A stretch of 22,387 nt of DNA, taken from NCBI GenBank assembly GCA_049644345.1, contig JBARRS010000034.1:1-22387 (forward strand). Direction: 5' to 3'. The notes under the pieces are model-generated. The model did not search any database. It saw nothing but the letters and a program-made list of their open reading frames with translations, and was not told the origin of the DNA. Shown one piece after another: positions 6,204 through 13,721 of this stretch. Position 1 is the stretch's first letter. Each line of letters starts with the position of its first letter. The DNA is from JBARRS01 sp049644345. Its GTDB lineage: Bacteria > Actinomycetota > Thermoleophilia > Gaiellales > Gaiellaceae. Made by a program: the position numbers and the translations under genes.

Positions 6204-7370
6204 TCAGACGCGAGGGATCCGCGCTTCGAGCGCGTCTCCGAGAGCTTCGCGAACCGGCTCTAGCTCGATCCGGTCCAGCACGTCCGAGAAGAAGCCCCGC
6301 ACGATCAGCCGCTCCGCCTCTGCGCGCGAGAGCCCGCGCGTCATCAGGTAGAAGAGCTGGTCGCGGTCGACCTGGCCAACCGTCGCGCCGTGCGTGCAGC
6401 GGACGTCGTTCGCCTCGATCTCGAGACCGGGAATCGAGTCCGCGTGCGCCTGCTCGGAGAGAAGGAGGTTGCGGTTCTCCTGGTAGGCGTTGGTCTTCTG
6501 GGCGTCCTTCTCGACCCTGATCATCCCGCGCCAGACCGCGGTGGCATGGTCGCGTAGCGCGCCCTTGAAAGCAAAGTCGGAGGTCGTGTGCGGGCCGATG
6601 TGCCGCTGGAAGGTGTCGTAGTCGAGGTGCTGGTCGCCGTCGGCGAAATACGCGCCGGTGACGCGCGAGGTCGCACCCTCGCCTGAGAGGTCGTTCTCGA
6701 TCCGCGTCTTGCCCTTCTTCGATCCGAAGCCGCCTGCGACCCAGTCGAGCTCGGCGTCGCGGTCGACGCGAGCGCGATGCGAGGCAAAGTGCCAGGTCTC
6801 CCGCGAGAGGTTCTGGAGCGAGACGTACTCGACCTTGGCCGCCTGGCCGACGAAGAGCTCGGTCACGGCGTTCGAGTAGCCGGCGAGCCCGGGCGAGGCC
6901 GACGCGTACTCCTCGATCACGCTGAAGCGGCTCTCCGGGTCGGCGACGACCAGAAGCCGCCAGAAGAGCGCACCGTTCTCGACCGAGTTCGCGATCCGCA
7001 CGTAGAGCGGCTGCTCCAGCACGACACCCTTGGGAACGTGGACGAGCAGGCCGTGCTCCCAGAGCGCGGCGTTGTGCGCAGCGAATTTCTCGTCCGTGCC
7101 GACAAGCGTCCCGAGCAGCTCGTGCTCGGCGAGCGGCTCGAAGCGGATCCCGTCCGGCGCGCGCTCGATCTCGATCCCGCCCTCGCCGACGATTGCGACG
7201 CCCGCGACGTCGATGTCGAGCAGCGTCGGTGGTGCCGCGATCTCCTTTGTGCCGTTGGCGGAGAAGCCGTCGGGGTCGAAGCCCTTCAAATCGGTGAAGC
7301 GCCACGACTCGTCGGTGGGCGAGGGCAGCGGCAGCTGCCGGTAGCGCTCGAGCAGCTTGGGCCTACTCAT
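6204..7370 (-). CDS. sufD: Fe-S cluster assembly protein SufD
   Basis: A 388-residue member of the SufB/SufD family. The C-terminal beta-helix region contains IPGLEIEANDVRCTHGATVG and DQLFYLMTRGLSRAEAE, which define SufD; the family's conserved His lies in CTHGATVG. SufD works with SufB and SufC in the SufBC2D scaffold complex and is needed for iron entry. The N-terminus (SWRFTDLKGF) is typical. The start ATG overlaps the stop of a 23-codon mini-ORF (ATGA), and GAGAGG within that mini-ORF lies about 11 bases upstream. The stop codon is one base from the stop of the convergent cytochrome lipoprotein gene, with no terminator visible between them. Confidence 0.93.
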   Translation of the reverse strand: MSRPKLLERYRQLPLPSPTDESWRFTDLKGFDPDGFSANGTKEIAAPPTLLDIDVAGVAIVGEGGIEIERAPDGIRFEPLAEHELLGTLVGTDEKFAAHNAALWEHGLLVHVPKGVVLEQPLYVRIANSVENGALFWRLLVVADPESRFSVIEEYASASPGLAGYSNAVTELFVGQAAKVEYVSLQNLSRETWHFASHRARVDRDAELDWVAGGFGSKKGKTRIENDLSGEGATSRVTGAYFADGDQHLDYDTFQRHIGPHTTSDFAFKGALRDHATAVWRGMIRVEKDAQKTNAYQENRNLLLSEQAHADSIPGLEIEANDVRCTHGATVGQVDRDQLFYLMTRGLSRAEAERLIVRGFFSDVLDRIELEPVREALGDALEARIPRV

Positions 7371-7438
7371 CCGCGCCGAGACCTCTCGATGTCCTGCGAC
7401 GCGATCGACAGAAAGTCGACGCGCTCAACCTGAATCAC
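7367..7438 (-). pseudogene. 23-codon VOC/glyoxalase-like remnant or coupling mini-cistron
   Basis: Between sufB and sufD a GTG frame begins one base after the sufB TGA and ends in a TGA overlapping the sufD ATG. Its product, VIQVERVDFLSIASQDIERS plus RRG, looks like the first 20-odd residues of VOC-family (glyoxalase/bleomycin resistance) proteins, which often begin with VERVDF-S-I/V-x-x-x-D-x-x-R-[AS]-x-x-FY. The rest of such a protein (normally 110-150 residues with metal-binding His/Glu) is absent. This suggests a VOC gene was lost by internal deletion, leaving its 5' end, which may now couple sufD translation to sufB. The resemblance is from memory and short. Confidence 0.4.
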
Positions 7439-7439
7439 G

Positions 7440-8855
7440 TCAGCCGACGGACCCTTCCATCTGGAGCTGGATCAGTCGGTTCATCTCCACCGCGTACTCG
7501 AGCGGAAGCTCTTTCGTGATCGGCTCGACGAAGCCGGAGACGATCATCGCCGTCGCCTCGGCCTCGGAGAGCCCGCGCGACATCAGGTAGAAGAGCTGCT
7601 CCTCGCCGATCTTCGAGACCGTCGCCTCATGGCCGATGTCGACGTTGTTCTCGTCGATCCGGATGTACGGGTACGTGTCCGTGCGCGAGTCCTCGTCGAG
7701 GATGAGCGCGTCGCAAACGACCTTGGACTTCGACCCCGCCGCGCCGTTCGCCACCTCGAGCAGGCCGCGGTAGGAGGCGCGGCCGCCGTTCTTCGAGATC
7801 GACTTGGACGTGATCACCGAGGAGGTGTTCGGCGCGATGTGCACGGCCTTGCCGCCCGCGTCCTGGTGCTGACCCTCGTTGGCGAACGCGATCGAGAGCA
7901 CCTCGCCGTGCGCGCCCTCCCCGAGCAGCCAGATCGCCGGGTACTTCATCGTCAGCTTCGAGCCGAGGTTGCCGTCGACCCACTCCATCGTGGCGTCCTC
8001 GTAAGCGACTGCGCGCTTCGTAACGAGGTTGTAAACGTTGTTCGACCAGTTCTGGATCGTCGTGTAGCGGCAGCGCGCGCCCTTCTTGACGATGATCTCG
8101 ACCACGGCGGAGTGGAGCGAGTCGCTGGAGTAGATCGGCGCGGTGCAGCCCTCGACGTAGTGCACGTAGGCGCCCTCGTCGACGATGATCATCGTGCGCT
8201 CGAACTGGCCCATGTTCTCCGCGTTGATCCGGAAGTAGGCCTGGAGCGGCATCTCGACCTTGACGCCGGGCGGCACGTAGATGAACGACCCGCCCGACCA
8301 CACCGCCGAGTTCAGCGCTGCGAACTTGTTGTCGTTCTGTGGGATCACGGTCCCGAAGTACTGCTTGACGAGCTCCTCGTGCTCGCGCAGCCCCGAGTCC
8401 ATGTCGAGGAAGAGGACACCCTGCGCCTCGAGGTCTTCCTTGAGCTTGTGGTACACGACCTCGGACTCGTACTGGGCGCCGACACCGGCGAGGAACTTCC
8501 GCTCTGCCTCGGGGATCCCAAGCCGGTCCCACGTCTGCTTGATGTCCGGCGGGAGATCCTCCCAGGACTTCGCCTGCTTCTCGGTCGGGCGAATGTAGTA
8601 GTAGATGTTGTCGAAGTCGATCTGCGTCAGGTCGCCGCCCCAGGCCGGCAGCGGCCGCGCCCGGAAGTAGTCGAGCGACTTGAGGCGGAACTTCCGCATC
8701 CACTCGGGCTCGTTCTTGTGGTGCGAGATCGCCTCGACGACCTCGGCCGAGAGCCCGCGCTCCGATTTGAAGAAGTAGTCCTCGGGATCGTGGAAGCCGT
8801 ACTTGTAGTCGTTGCCGATCTCCGCGACGACCTGTGATTCGGGCGCTACTGCCAT
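7440..8855 (-). CDS. sufB: Fe-S cluster assembly scaffold SufB
   Basis: A 471-residue SufB, the central scaffold on which [Fe-S] clusters are assembled in the SufBC2D complex. Family hallmarks: the N-terminal region NDYKYGFHDPEDYFFKSERG, Cys237 in YVEGCTAP, QNWSNNVYNLVTKRA, Cys381 in KVVCDALIL and the HE pair at 409-410 (IGHEATVSKIGEEQLFYL). Cys381 and Glu410 correspond by alignment of motifs to the E. coli cluster-site residues Cys405 and Glu434. Length is normal. The ATG follows the sufC stop directly (TAGATG) and has a good ribosome binding site, GGAGG, 9-10 bases upstream inside the end of sufC. Order C-B-D differs from the usual actinobacterial B-D-C order. Confidence 0.96.
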   Translation of the reverse strand: MAVAPESQVVAEIGNDYKYGFHDPEDYFFKSERGLSAEVVEAISHHKNEPEWMRKFRLKSLDYFRARPLPAWGGDLTQIDFDNIYYYIRPTEKQAKSWEDLPPDIKQTWDRLGIPEAERKFLAGVGAQYESEVVYHKLKEDLEAQGVLFLDMDSGLREHEELVKQYFGTVIPQNDNKFAALNSAVWSGGSFIYVPPGVKVEMPLQAYFRINAENMGQFERTMIIVDEGAYVHYVEGCTAPIYSSDSLHSAVVEIIVKKGARCRYTTIQNWSNNVYNLVTKRAVAYEDATMEWVDGNLGSKLTMKYPAIWLLGEGAHGEVLSIAFANEGQHQDAGGKAVHIAPNTSSVITSKSISKNGGRASYRGLLEVANGAAGSKSKVVCDALILDEDSRTDTYPYIRIDENNVDIGHEATVSKIGEEQLFYLMSRGLSEAEATAMIVSGFVEPITKELPLEYAVEMNRLIQLQMEGSVG

Positions 8856-9632
8856 CTACACCTTTCCTCCGACCGGTTCAGGCATGAATGCCTCATACCC
8901 CTCAGCCTCCAGCTTATGCGCGAGCTCCGGTCCACCTTCCTCAACGATACGCCCACCCACGAAGACGTGCACGTGATCGGGGTCGATGTAGTTGAGAATC
9001 CGCTGGTAGTGAGTGATCACGAGCGCTCCCGTCTCCGGGCCGACGAGCTCGCGGACTCCGCCGGCGACGATCTTGAGCGCGTCGATGTCGAGCCCGGTGT
9101 CGGTCTCGTCGAGAATGGCGATGCGCGGCTTCAACATCGCCATCTGGAGCGCCTCGAGCCGCTTCCGCTCGCCGCCTGAGAAGCCGTCGTTCACGTAGCG
9201 CTTGGCGAGCTCGCGGGAAATCTTCAGCCGCTCCATCGCCTCCGTAAGGTCCTTCCGGAACTCGGGGATCGGCACCGGGTCCTCCTCGCCGGAGCGAGCC
9301 TTGCGGATCGCGTTGATCGCTGTCCTGAGGAAGTTCGTCACCGTGACGCCCGGGATCGTGTGTGGGTACTGGAAGGCGAGGAAGAGCCCCTTCTGCGCGC
9401 GCTCGTCGGCGCCGGCCTCGGTTATGTCCTCGCCGTCGAAGATCACCTGGCCCTCCGTGATCTGGTAACCCGGATGGCCCATGAGAGCGTAGGCCAGGGT
9501 CGACTTACCCGAGCCGTTCGGGCCCATGATCGCGTGGATCTGGTTTGTGTCCACGCCGAGGTCGACGCCCTTGACGATCTCGGTGCCGTCCTCGAGCGCG
9601 ACATGCAGATTTTTCAGTTCGAGCAAAGCCAT
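8856..9632 (-). CDS. sufC: Fe-S assembly ATPase SufC
   Basis: A 258-residue ABC-type ATPase that powers the SufBC2D complex in the cytoplasm. Walker A GPNGSGKST at 37-45, Q-loop AFQYPHTIPGV near 86-95, signature FSGGERKRLE at 151-160, Walker B IAILDETDTGLD at 171-182 and switch His208 (VITHYQR) are all intact. It is the first gene of the sufC-sufB-sufD unit and divergent from tatA. No clear SD precedes the ATG; a 6-bp hairpin (9647-9662) lies in the probable leader and a TACCAT -10-like element at 9675-9680. No SufR-like regulator is in the window, so control is unknown. Confidence 0.96.
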   Translation of the reverse strand: MALLELKNLHVALEDGTEIVKGVDLGVDTNQIHAIMGPNGSGKSTLAYALMGHPGYQITEGQVIFDGEDITEAGADERAQKGLFLAFQYPHTIPGVTVTNFLRTAINAIRKARSGEEDPVPIPEFRKDLTEAMERLKISRELAKRYVNDGFSGGERKRLEALQMAMLKPRIAILDETDTGLDIDALKIVAGGVRELVGPETGALVITHYQRILNYIDPDHVHVFVGGRIVEEGGPELAHKLEAEGYEAFMPEPVGGKV

Positions 9633-9646
9633 CAGGGTGGTTGAGC

Positions 9647-9662
9647 GCGTCCGCTCGGACGC
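9647..9662 (-). repeat. Inverted repeat in the sufC leader
   Basis: GCGTCC and GGACGC are separated by 4 bases, 15-30 bases upstream of the sufC ATG. It lies downstream of a TACCAT -10-like hexamer (9675-9680, minus strand), so it would form a hairpin in the 5' UTR or serve as an operator. Evidence is only the perfect 6-bp dyad. Confidence 0.3.
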
Positions 9663-9690
9663 ACTCGTGGACCCATGGTAGCGGTCATCC

Positions 9691-9720
9691 TTGGCGGCCC
9701 GCCGAAGCCGCGGCTACCCT
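9691..9720 (+). promoter_or_regulatory. Predicted tatA promoter, leaderless
   Basis: TTGGCG (9691-9696), an 18-base spacer and TACCCT (9715-9720) fit a housekeeping actinobacterial promoter. The tatA ATG at 9728 starts 7 bases after the -10, where transcription would begin, and no SD precedes it, which points to a leaderless mRNA for the tatA-tatC run. Confidence 0.45.
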
Positions 9721-9727
9721 TCACGAT

Positions 9728-9973
9728 ATGCCCGGCTGGGTCAGTCCCTGGGAACTCCTCATCCTCCTGGCGTTCGTCCTCCTTCTCTTCGGCCCGAAGC
9801 GACTGCCGGAGATGGGCCGCTCGCTCGGAAAGGGGATGCGCGAGTTCAAGGACTCGCTGACGGGCAAGGACGAGGACGAGCCGAAGCAGGAGCTGCCGTC
9901 GCCGCCCGCTGCCGCGCCCGCCGAGCAGGAGCCGGTGGCCTCGGCGCAGCAGCGCGAGCCCGACACGCACTAG
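9728..9973 (+). CDS. tatA: Twin-arginine translocase TatA/E-type subunit
   Basis: An 81-residue protein with one N-terminal membrane helix (about residues 8-21, ELLILLAFVLLLFG), the FGPKRLPEMG hinge and an amphipathic helix (RSLGKGMREFKDSL), then an acidic, Pro/Ala-rich tail. This is the TatA architecture; many copies form the pore-like assembly that moves folded proteins across the membrane. The ATG at 9728 is chosen because upstream in-frame codons add charged, non-helical sequence before the membrane helix and because a promoter-like -10 sits 7 bases upstream. It lies 4 bases before tatC, confirming the role. Confidence 0.93.
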   Translation: MPGWVSPWELLILLAFVLLLFGPKRLPEMGRSLGKGMREFKDSLTGKDEDEPKQELPSPPAAAPAEQEPVASAQQREPDTH

Positions 9974-9977
9974 GCGA

Positions 9978-10745
9978 GTGCGGTTTCCGCGGCGGCTTCG
10001 CCCCGGAGAGGAGGCGACCCTTGTCGAGCACCTCGACGAGCTGCGCTCGCGCCTGATCGTCTCGCTGCTCACGGTCTCCATCGGCTTCGGCGTCGCCTAC
10101 GGCTTTCACGGCCGGCTCATCCGCGCGCTCGAGCACGCCCTGCCGGCCGACCGCCGCCACCTGGTCACCTTCGGCGTCGCCGAGCCGTTCCTGACCTCGA
10201 TGTGGGTCAGCATCTGGGCGGGCCTCGCGCTGGCGCTGCCGGTGGTCCTGTGGCAGATCTGGAGCTTTCTCGCGCCCGCCGTCGCCGAGCACTCGCAGCG
10301 GATCCTGGTCGCCTTCGTCGCCTTCGCGTCAGGGCTCGCGCTCGCCGGCATCGCCTTTGGCTATTACCTGGCGCTGCCGGCGGCCGTTCACTTCCTGACC
10401 CACTACGACGACAACCTCTACCGGATCCAGATTCGCGCGCGGGACTACATCACGTTCTCGATGCTCGTGCTCGTCGCGTGCGGCGTCGTGTTCGAGCTGC
10501 CGATCTTCGTGCTCGCGCTCGTTCGGCTCGGCGTGCTCACGACGCAGAAGCTGCGCCGGAATCGCCGCCTCGGCTACGTGATCGTCTTCGCCATCGCCGT
10601 AGCGCTGCCGGGGGTCGATCCGGTCACGACGACGCTCGAGGCGATCCCCATGCTCGTGCTGTACGAGCTGACGATCTGGCTCTCGGTCGTGCTCGAGCGG
10701 CGCTGGCGCCCGAACGAGCTCACACCGGCGACGCTACGCGAGTGA
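9978..10745 (+). CDS. tatC: Twin-arginine translocase subunit TatC
   Basis: A 255-residue multispanning membrane protein with about six helices. Hallmarks are EHLDELRSRL at the N-terminus, with the conserved Glu that takes part in binding the twin-arginine signal, FGVAEPFLTSM with its conserved Glu in the first periplasmic region, WQIWSFLAPAV, and FELPIFVLALVRLGVLT. TatC is the signal-peptide receptor of the Tat pathway. The GTG start is 4 bases after the tatA stop. The C-terminal stop TGA overlaps the GTG of the next gene. No tatB is present here; many Gram-positive bacteria encode it elsewhere or lack it. Confidence 0.95.
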   Translation: MRFPRRLRPGEEATLVEHLDELRSRLIVSLLTVSIGFGVAYGFHGRLIRALEHALPADRRHLVTFGVAEPFLTSMWVSIWAGLALALPVVLWQIWSFLAPAVAEHSQRILVAFVAFASGLALAGIAFGYYLALPAAVHFLTHYDDNLYRIQIRARDYITFSMLVLVACGVVFELPIFVLALVRLGVLTTQKLRRNRRLGYVIVFAIAVALPGVDPVTTTLEAIPMLVLYELTIWLSVVLERRWRPNELTPATLRE

Positions 10746-11734
10746 GCTACCCGAAGATCGAGCTCCACGTCCATCTGGAGGGGACGGTTCGACCGCCGAC
10801 GCTGCTCGAGATCGCTCGGCGCAACGACTACGCGCTGCCGGCCGACACCGTCGAGGGCTTGACGGCCCTGTACGAGTTCCGGGACTTCGAGCACTTCATC
10901 GAGGTCTGGGTGCTGACAACGAACGCCCTCTCTGCGGGGGAGGACTTCCGGCAGGTCGTCGTCGACTACGCGGGCGAGGCTGCCGGCCACGGCGCCGTCT
11001 ACATCGAAGGAATCTTCTCGCCCGCGGAGCGGGCGAGGCGGGGCGTGGACTGGGACGAGATGTTCAGCGGCTACTGCGACGGAGCGCAGGAGGCGCTCGA
11101 GCTGCACGGTCTCGCGGTGCGTCTGACGCCTGACATCCCGCGCGGCTTTTCGCTCGAGGAGGCCGAGCAGACAGTGCGATACGCGGCCAAGTACCGGGAC
11201 CGCGGCGTGGTCGGCGTCGGGCTCGGAGGCCTCGAGGCCCAGTACCCGCCGGAGCCCTACAAGCGGGCCTTCGAGCTCGCCCGGGCGGAGGGGCTCGGTT
11301 CCGTCCCCCACGCAGGCGAGGTCTCAGGGCCGTCGTCCGTGCGGGGCGCGCTCGAGGCGCTGGGGGCCGACCGAATCCGTCACGGGATCCGGGCCGAGGA
11401 GGACCCGGGACTGCTGCGCGAGCTCGTCGACCGCCGGATCGTCCTCGACGTCTGCCCGATCTCCAACCTCCGCACGGGCGCGGTCCGCTCGCTCGAGGAA
11501 CATCCCCTGCCGCGACTGATCGACGCGGGTGCGCTCTGCTCGATCTCGACCGACGATCCTGCGATGTTCGACACCGATCTCTCGCGCGACTACGAGGCCG
11601 CGATCTCTTTCGGTCTCGATCCCCGCGTCTTCTACGAGGCCGGAGTCGAGGGGGCGCTCTGCGACGAGAAGACGAGAAAGGGGTTGCGCCGGATCGGCGA
11701 AGTGTTCGATTGGGCCGGCGCCGCGGTACGCTAA
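10742..11734 (+). CDS. Adenosine deaminase-family aminohydrolase
   Basis: A 330-residue TIM-barrel metal-dependent deaminase. Zinc ligands and catalytic residues are seen in order: His9 and His11 (ELHVHLEGT), His190 and Glu193 (PHAGE), His214 (RIRHGI), Asp271 and Asp272 (STDDP). The family hydrolyses the amino group of adenosine or adenine; in menaquinone-futalosine organisms close relatives deaminate aminofutalosine, so the substrate is not certain from sequence. Start GTG overlaps the tatC stop (GTGA), so it is translated with the tat genes although no functional link is evident. Length is normal for bacterial adenosine deaminases. Confidence 0.9.
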   Translation: MSYPKIELHVHLEGTVRPPTLLEIARRNDYALPADTVEGLTALYEFRDFEHFIEVWVLTTNALSAGEDFRQVVVDYAGEAAGHGAVYIEGIFSPAERARRGVDWDEMFSGYCDGAQEALELHGLAVRLTPDIPRGFSLEEAEQTVRYAAKYRDRGVVGVGLGGLEAQYPPEPYKRAFELARAEGLGSVPHAGEVSGPSSVRGALEALGADRIRHGIRAEEDPGLLRELVDRRIVLDVCPISNLRTGAVRSLEEHPLPRLIDAGALCSISTDDPAMFDTDLSRDYEAAISFGLDPRVFYEAGVEGALCDEKTRKGLRRIGEVFDWAGAAVR

Positions 11735-11738
11735 GGCA

Positions 11739-12614
11739 ATGGCACGCGGAGCCGCAAAGACGCGCCCCAAGCGCGCGAAGCCAGACCCGAAGCGCCGGCA
11801 CCACGGCTCGCCGAGCACTGCGAGCGTCGAGCACCAGCTCTTCTTCACTAGGCTGCGCAAAACCCAGAAGCCGATCTTCATCTTTCTCGCGCTCGTGTTC
11901 GGGCTCGGCTTCGTCTTCTTCGGCGTCGGCTCCGGGTCGACCGGAATCGCGGACGCTCTCGGCAACTTCTCGCACATCTTCGGGGGCGGCTCGAGTACCA
12001 GCTCCGCGGTCTCGAAGGCCTCGGACCGCACGAAGAAGCACCCCAACGACCCGCAAGCCTGGAAGGCGCTTGCCGATGCATACCGGACGAACGGCAAGGA
12101 CGCTCAGGCCACGATTGCACTCGAGCACTTCGTCAAGCTCCGTCCGAACAATGCCGACGCGCTGCTTCAGATCGGCAGCTACTGGGGCAACCAGGGAGCG
12201 ACGATCGGCGGTCAATGGCAAGTGGCGCGGAACGACGCCGCCAACCAGAGCCCGCTCTTCCAGCCGGGCAGCGCTGCCCTCACGGGGAAGCTCGGCCAAG
12301 CCTTGACCGGACAGGATCCGATCAGGGCTACGCTCAGCCAGCAGGCCGACCAGCTGCGCCTGGTCTCCTTCTCCTACTTCCGCAAGTCGGAATCGGCGTT
12401 CAAGCGCTACGCGCAGCTGAAGAAGAACGATCAGTTCGCGCAGCTTCAGCTCGCCGACGCCGCGCGTGACGCCTGGATTCTCGCCCAGGCGATCGAAGAC
12501 AAGAACACCGCGATCGCCGCCTACCGTCGCGTGGTCAAGCTCGGACCGAAGTCCCAGGAGGCGCAGCGCGCGAAGCAGGCGCTCGTGTTGCTGTCGGCTG
12601 GTTTGCATCATTGA
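11739..12614 (+). CDS. Membrane-anchored TPR-type protein
   Basis: A 291-residue protein. Residues 1-44 are basic and cytoplasmic, residues 45-63 (KPIFIFLALVFGLGFVFFGV) form one membrane helix, and a Gly/Ser linker (64-92) leads to an outside domain with tetratricopeptide-like pairs: HPNDPQAWKALADAYRTNGK (101-120) then LEHFVKLRPNNADALLQIG, and near the end AIAAYRRVVKLGPKSQEAQR. TPRs mediate protein contacts, so this may be an assembly or scaffold protein at the membrane, perhaps for the cytochromes encoded next to it, which is inference. ATG start with a weak AAGG upstream, 4 bases after the deaminase stop. Confidence 0.75.
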   Translation: MARGAAKTRPKRAKPDPKRRHHGSPSTASVEHQLFFTRLRKTQKPIFIFLALVFGLGFVFFGVGSGSTGIADALGNFSHIFGGGSSTSSAVSKASDRTKKHPNDPQAWKALADAYRTNGKDAQATIALEHFVKLRPNNADALLQIGSYWGNQGATIGGQWQVARNDAANQSPLFQPGSAALTGKLGQALTGQDPIRATLSQQADQLRLVSFSYFRKSESAFKRYAQLKKNDQFAQLQLADAARDAWILAQAIEDKNTAIAAYRRVVKLGPKSQEAQRAKQALVLLSAGLHH

Positions 12615-12655
12615 CCCCCGGATAGACTCTCGCCACTAGCGAGCCGGGAGACGAG

Positions 12656-13018
12656 ATGAATTTCGACATCAAGACGGAGCAGGTCGGTCCCGAGGCATAC
12701 GTGATCGCGCTCTCTGGCGAAGTCGATCTCTACACCGCGCCTGAGTTCAAGCAGCAGCTGCTGGACGTGATCGGCCAGGGCGGCAAGGACGTCGTCGTGG
12801 ACTTCTCCGACACGACCTTCATCGACTCGACGACGCTCGGCGTGCTCGTCGGCGGCGTCAAGCGGCTGCGGACGACCGACGGCCAGCTCTCGCTCGTGTG
12901 CAACGACCGCAACATCACGAAGATCTTCGAGATCACCGGCCTCGACCGCGTCTTCACGATCTACCCCACGCGCGATGAGGCACTCGAACACGTGCGGTCG
13001 AGCACGCCGCCCGCCTAG
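12656..13018 (+). CDS. STAS-domain anti-sigma factor antagonist (SpoIIAA/RsbV-like)
   Basis: A 120-residue single STAS domain. The core is VIALSGEVDLYTAPEFKQQL and DVVVDFSDTTFIDSTTLGVL. Such proteins free sigma factors by binding anti-sigma kinases when unphosphorylated. The phosphorylation loop normally reads DSSGLG; here it is DSTTLG (Asp57, Ser58, Thr59), so the residue aligned with SpoIIAA Ser58 is Thr59 and the usual Gly is replaced by Thr60. No kinase or sigma factor lies nearby. A GGGAGACGAG ribosome binding site precedes the ATG. The 41-base gap to the upstream gene suggests the same transcript or a weak own promoter. Confidence 0.88.
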   Translation: MNFDIKTEQVGPEAYVIALSGEVDLYTAPEFKQQLLDVIGQGGKDVVVDFSDTTFIDSTTLGVLVGGVKRLRTTDGQLSLVCNDRNITKIFEITGLDRVFTIYPTRDEALEHVRSSTPPA

Positions 13019-13022
13019 GGCC

Positions 13023-13721
13023 GTGCGAACGGCCCGCGCAGGTCTCGTCCTCCTGCTGCCGGTCCTGCTCGCCGGCTGCGGCACCGGCGGCATCACCAAG
13101 GGCGGGGATCCCGCGCTGGGCGGGCCGCTCTTCGTGAAAGGGTGCGGTCAGTGCCACGTGCTCGGCGCTGCCGGCACGAAGGGGACGATCGGGCCGAACC
13201 TCGACGACGCCTTCTCGGCCGACCGGCGCCAGAAGTTCGAGCAGAGCACGATCCAACAGGTCGTCCGCGACCAGATCGAGCTGGCGATACCGCCGATGCC
13301 CCAGAATGTCTACACCGGGAAGGCGGCCGACTCGGTCGCAGCGTACGTCGCCGCCTGCGCCGGTGTGCAGAAGCCCGGGCCGAGCTGCACGATCAGTGCG
13401 GCGGCCGGCCCAGCGCTGCCGGGACTCGCCGGCAAGGGGCAGAAGCTCTACGCGTCACTCGGCTGCCAGAGCTGCCACACGACCGACGGTACGAAGAGCA
13501 CCGGCCCGACCTTCAAGGCGTTGTTCGGCTCCAAGGTAAAGCTCACGAACGGGCAGACGGTGACGGCCAACGACGCGTATCTGATCGAGTCGATCATCGC
13601 TCCGGACAAGCAGATCGTCTCCGGCTACCACCCGGGGATCATGAGCGCCGCGATCAAGCCGGGCTCGGTGTCCCAAGCAGACGCCAAGGCGCTCGTCGCC
13701 TTCATCAAGACCCTCAAGTAA
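13023..13721 (+). CDS. Diheme cytochrome c lipoprotein
   Basis: A 232-residue exported protein with a short signal peptide and lipobox LLAGC (Cys19). Two cytochrome c domains follow: CGQCH at 41-45 with Met92 (PPMPQ) as likely axial ligand, and CQSCH at 148-152 with Met207 (PGIMSA). The second domain, with its TGPTFKALFGS and YHPGIM features, resembles the cytochrome c tail of caa3 oxidase subunit II, so it probably carries electrons outside the membrane to the oxidase encoded next door. GTG 13023 is chosen as start because it directly precedes the signal peptide; ATG 12975 is in frame but adds a basic stretch and overlaps the STAS gene. Its stop abuts the stop of the convergent Usp gene. Confidence 0.88.
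   Translation: MRTARAGLVLLLPVLLAGCGTGGITKGGDPALGGPLFVKGCGQCHVLGAAGTKGTIGPNLDDAFSADRRQKFEQSTIQQVVRDQIELAIPPMPQNVYTGKAADSVAAYVAACAGVQKPGPSCTISAAAGPALPGLAGKGQKLYASLGCQSCHTTDGTKSTGPTFKALFGSKVKLTNGQTVTANDAYLIESIIAPDKQIVSGYHPGIMSAAIKPGSVSQADAKALVAFIKTLK

Noticed and set aside
7629..8837. 402-residue plus-strand frame opposite sufB
   Set aside because: It is a codon-bias shadow of sufB in GC-rich DNA: Arg/Val/Asp/Leu-rich, without domains or ribosome binding site, while sufB is clearly conserved.
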